The translations under genes were made by a program, and so were the position numbers. Positions 62,764-64,000 of a stretch of 64,000 bases of DNA are shown piece by piece. The DNA comes from Immundisolibacterales bacterium. Lineage in GTDB: Bacteria > Pseudomonadota > Gammaproteobacteria > HK1. Numbering within the stretch: position 1 is the stretch's first letter; each line of letters begins with the position of its first letter. The DNA lies in contig JAPOPW010000077.1 in NCBI GenBank assembly GCA_026712715.1, forward strand, positions 1 to 64,000, read 5' to 3'. The notes under the pieces were generated by a model. The model was not told where the DNA came from. It saw only the letters and a list, made by a program, of their open reading frames with translations, and made no database searches.

Positions 62764-63471
62764 TCAGCCCGCGACCATCAGGTAGCGCCGCGCGACTTCC
62801 TCGTCCCGATCGAACTCGGCGACCGTCCCGGAGAAGACCACCCGTCCCCGGTCGACGACGTAGATGCGGTCCGCGGTCTCGTGCACGAGATGGAGCTGCT
62901 GCTCGGAGAGCAGCATGGACACGCCCAGCGACTTGAGGTTGCCGATGGCCTCCACCACGCTCCGGGCGACGAGCGGGGCGAGCCCCTCGTGCGGCTCGTC
63001 GAGGAGGAGGAGGCGGGGGGTCGTGAGGAGCGAACGCGCGATGCTGAGCATCTGCTGCTGGCCGCCGCTCAGGTTTCCCGCGAGCCGGCTCCGGAATTCC
63101 GCGAGAGGGGGGAACAGCTCCTCCACCCGGGCTTGGGTCCAGTGCCCGCCGGCCTCGAAGGAGCGCGGCACGGTCAGGTTCTCGGTGACCGTGAGGTTGG
63201 CAAACACCCGCCGGTCCTCCGGGACGTAGCCGATGCCGCGCCGCACCACTTCGTGGGGGCCGAGTCCGACCAGGTCCTCGCCCCGGAAGCGGACGTGCCC
63301 GCCGGTCACCGTGATGATGTCCTGCACGATGCTGCGAAGGGTGCTGGTCTTGCCGGCGCCGTTGCGGCCGACGATGCACACCACCTCGCCCTCGTCCACG
63401 ACGAGACCGATTCCGTGCAGGGCCCGGGCGTGGCCGTAGGCCCCCTCGACGCCTTCGAGCTCGAGCATCAT
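62764..63471 (-). CDS. livF: Branched-chain amino acid ABC transporter ATP-binding protein LivF
   Basis: A 235-residue ATPase of the LivFGHM-type importers. Motifs: Walker A IVGRNGAGKTSTLRS (about 32-47), Q-loop region with GIGYVPEDRRVFANLTVTENL, signature NLSGGQQQMLSIARSLL, Walker B LLLLDEPHEGLAPLV (the usual DEPS reads DEPH), and H-loop LLSEQQLHLVHETADRIYVVDRGRVVFSGTVAEF, where the switch residue is Gln/His-rich as often in LivF. ATGATG start at 63471 overlaps the livG stop. Substrates of this family include branched-chain amino acids, amides and urea, so specificity is open. Confidence 0.92.
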   Translation of the reverse strand: MMLELEGVEGAYGHARALHGIGLVVDEGEVVCIVGRNGAGKTSTLRSIVQDIITVTGGHVRFRGEDLVGLGPHEVVRRGIGYVPEDRRVFANLTVTENLTVPRSFEAGGHWTQARVEELFPPLAEFRSRLAGNLSGGQQQMLSIARSLLTTPRLLLLDEPHEGLAPLVARSVVEAIGNLKSLGVSMLLSEQQLHLVHETADRIYVVDRGRVVFSGTVAEFDRDEEVARRYLMVAG

Positions 63472-64000
63472 CGGCGACCCCCGAGGTAGATCTCCTGCAC
63501 GTCCGCGTTGGACGCGATCTCGTCCGGCGTGCCCTCCGCGAACACCCGTCCGAGCGCCATCACGGTGATGGACCCGGCGGCCCGGAACACGGCGTCGATG
63601 TCATGCTCGACGAATACCAGGGTGAGGCCCCGCTCGCGGGCGACCGCGAGCACGAGATCGATGAGCTCCTGGCGTTCCCCGAGTCCCATGCCCGCAGTCG
63701 GCTCGTCGAGGAGCAGAAGGGTGGGGCGGGTGGCGAGCACCATGCCGAACTCCAGGCGCTTGCGGTCGCCGTGCGAGACGTCGTCCACCACCTGGTCCGC
63801 GCAGTGGGTGAGGCCGATCGTCTCGAGGTCCGCGAGCGCCGGGTCACGAAGCCTTCGCAGGCGCGACGAGTCGAGCCCGAACCATCGGCGCTCGCCCGCG
63901 TGGTGCGCGTACAGCATGTTGTCGAGGACCGTCATGCGCCGGAACGTGCTCGAGATCTGGAAGGTGCGCCCAACCCCGAGCTTCGCGACCTGGTGCGGAT
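63468..64000 (-). CDS. livG: Branched-chain amino acid ABC transporter ATP-binding protein LivG (partial, runs off right edge)
   Basis: The C-terminal ~177 residues of a LivG ATPase are inside the window; the start and Walker A lie beyond 64000. Visible are GVGRTFQISSTFRRMTVLDNML, the C-terminal half with a signature VDDVSHGDRKRLEFGMVLATRPTLLLLDEPTAGMG (Walker B D-E and the signature as SHGDRKR rather than SGGQ), and FVEHDIDAVFRAAGSITVMALGRVFAEGTPDEI. It overlaps livF by four bases (ATGA), so the two ATPases are translated together. Permease and binding-protein genes are expected to the right. Confidence 0.9.
   Translation of the reverse strand, partial: PHQVAKLGVGRTFQISSTFRRMTVLDNMLYAHHAGERRWFGLDSSRLRRLRDPALADLETIGLTHCADQVVDDVSHGDRKRLEFGMVLATRPTLLLLDEPTAGMGLGERQELIDLVLAVARERGLTLVFVEHDIDAVFRAAGSITVMALGRVFAEGTPDEIASNADVQEIYLGGRR

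Overview
The window is high-GC chromosomal DNA of a gammaproteobacterium. Three conserved neighbourhoods support this: glyA-nrdR-ribD-ribE-ribBA-ribH-nusB; smc-zipA-ligA; and gyrA-serC-serA-tyrA-aroA-cmk-rpsA-ihfB-lapB. The mtaD-ubiG-SDR run agrees. ZipA, LapB and IHF-beta are gammaproteobacterial hallmarks. The genus cannot be fixed from sequence alone; a high-GC Chromatiales-like or halophilic/marine lineage would fit (inference).

Layout. (1) 1-7640: part of a tailed-phage head module, all on +. It runs gp10-like tail completion protein, TerL, an A/T-rich membrane protein, HNH nuclease, HK97-type capsid, prohead protease with a second degenerate protease-like domain, a small beta-rich protein, head-tail connector, portal, a zinc-finger protein and a ParB-like protein, and closes with a terminator. 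The order is permuted relative to the usual portal-protease-capsid cassette. A palindrome (arms GGGGTGTCA / TGACACCCC) occurs three times and only here. The left end is outside the window; no integrase, tail or lysis gene is seen. (2) 7907-10977: type I secretion ABC exporter and HlyD adaptor without a visible substrate. (3) 11131-18558 (-): DUF3574 secreted protein, secreted SNase-like nuclease, nusB, riboflavin genes (RibBA has a GTP cyclohydrolase II domain without its zinc cysteines), nrdR and glyA. (4) 18684-28667: ispG (+), leucyl aminopeptidase and metH (-), an MFS transporter and cobalamin adenosyltransferase (+), gluQRS (-). (5) 28996-35658: smc-zipA-ligA. (6) 35662-38561 (-): MTA/SAH deaminase, ubiG, SDR. 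(7) 38764-50818: pheA, gyrA, serC, serA, tyrA, aroA, cmk, rpsA, ihfB, lapB, tightly packed with many 1-4 nt overlaps.

(8) 50830-61812: ilvD, ugd, galU, heterotetrameric sarcosine oxidase soxBDAG, a TusA-like protein and an MFS transporter. The soxA-soxG junction carries a 91-bp partial duplication that copies the stop/start coupling signal. (9) 62020-62696: a VapBC toxin-antitoxin pair with its own candidate promoter and operator. (10) 62764-64000 (-): livF and a partial livG of a branched-chain amino acid type ABC importer, running off the right edge.

Functionally the host part is mostly core metabolism: flavin, one-carbon/methionine, serine and aromatic biosynthesis, chromosome maintenance, translation and envelope control, plus catabolism of sarcosine to glycine and a one-carbon unit. 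The unusual content is in the phage module, the sox junction duplication and the degenerate RibBA domain. No tRNA, rRNA, CRISPR array, insertion sequence or convincing riboswitch was found.
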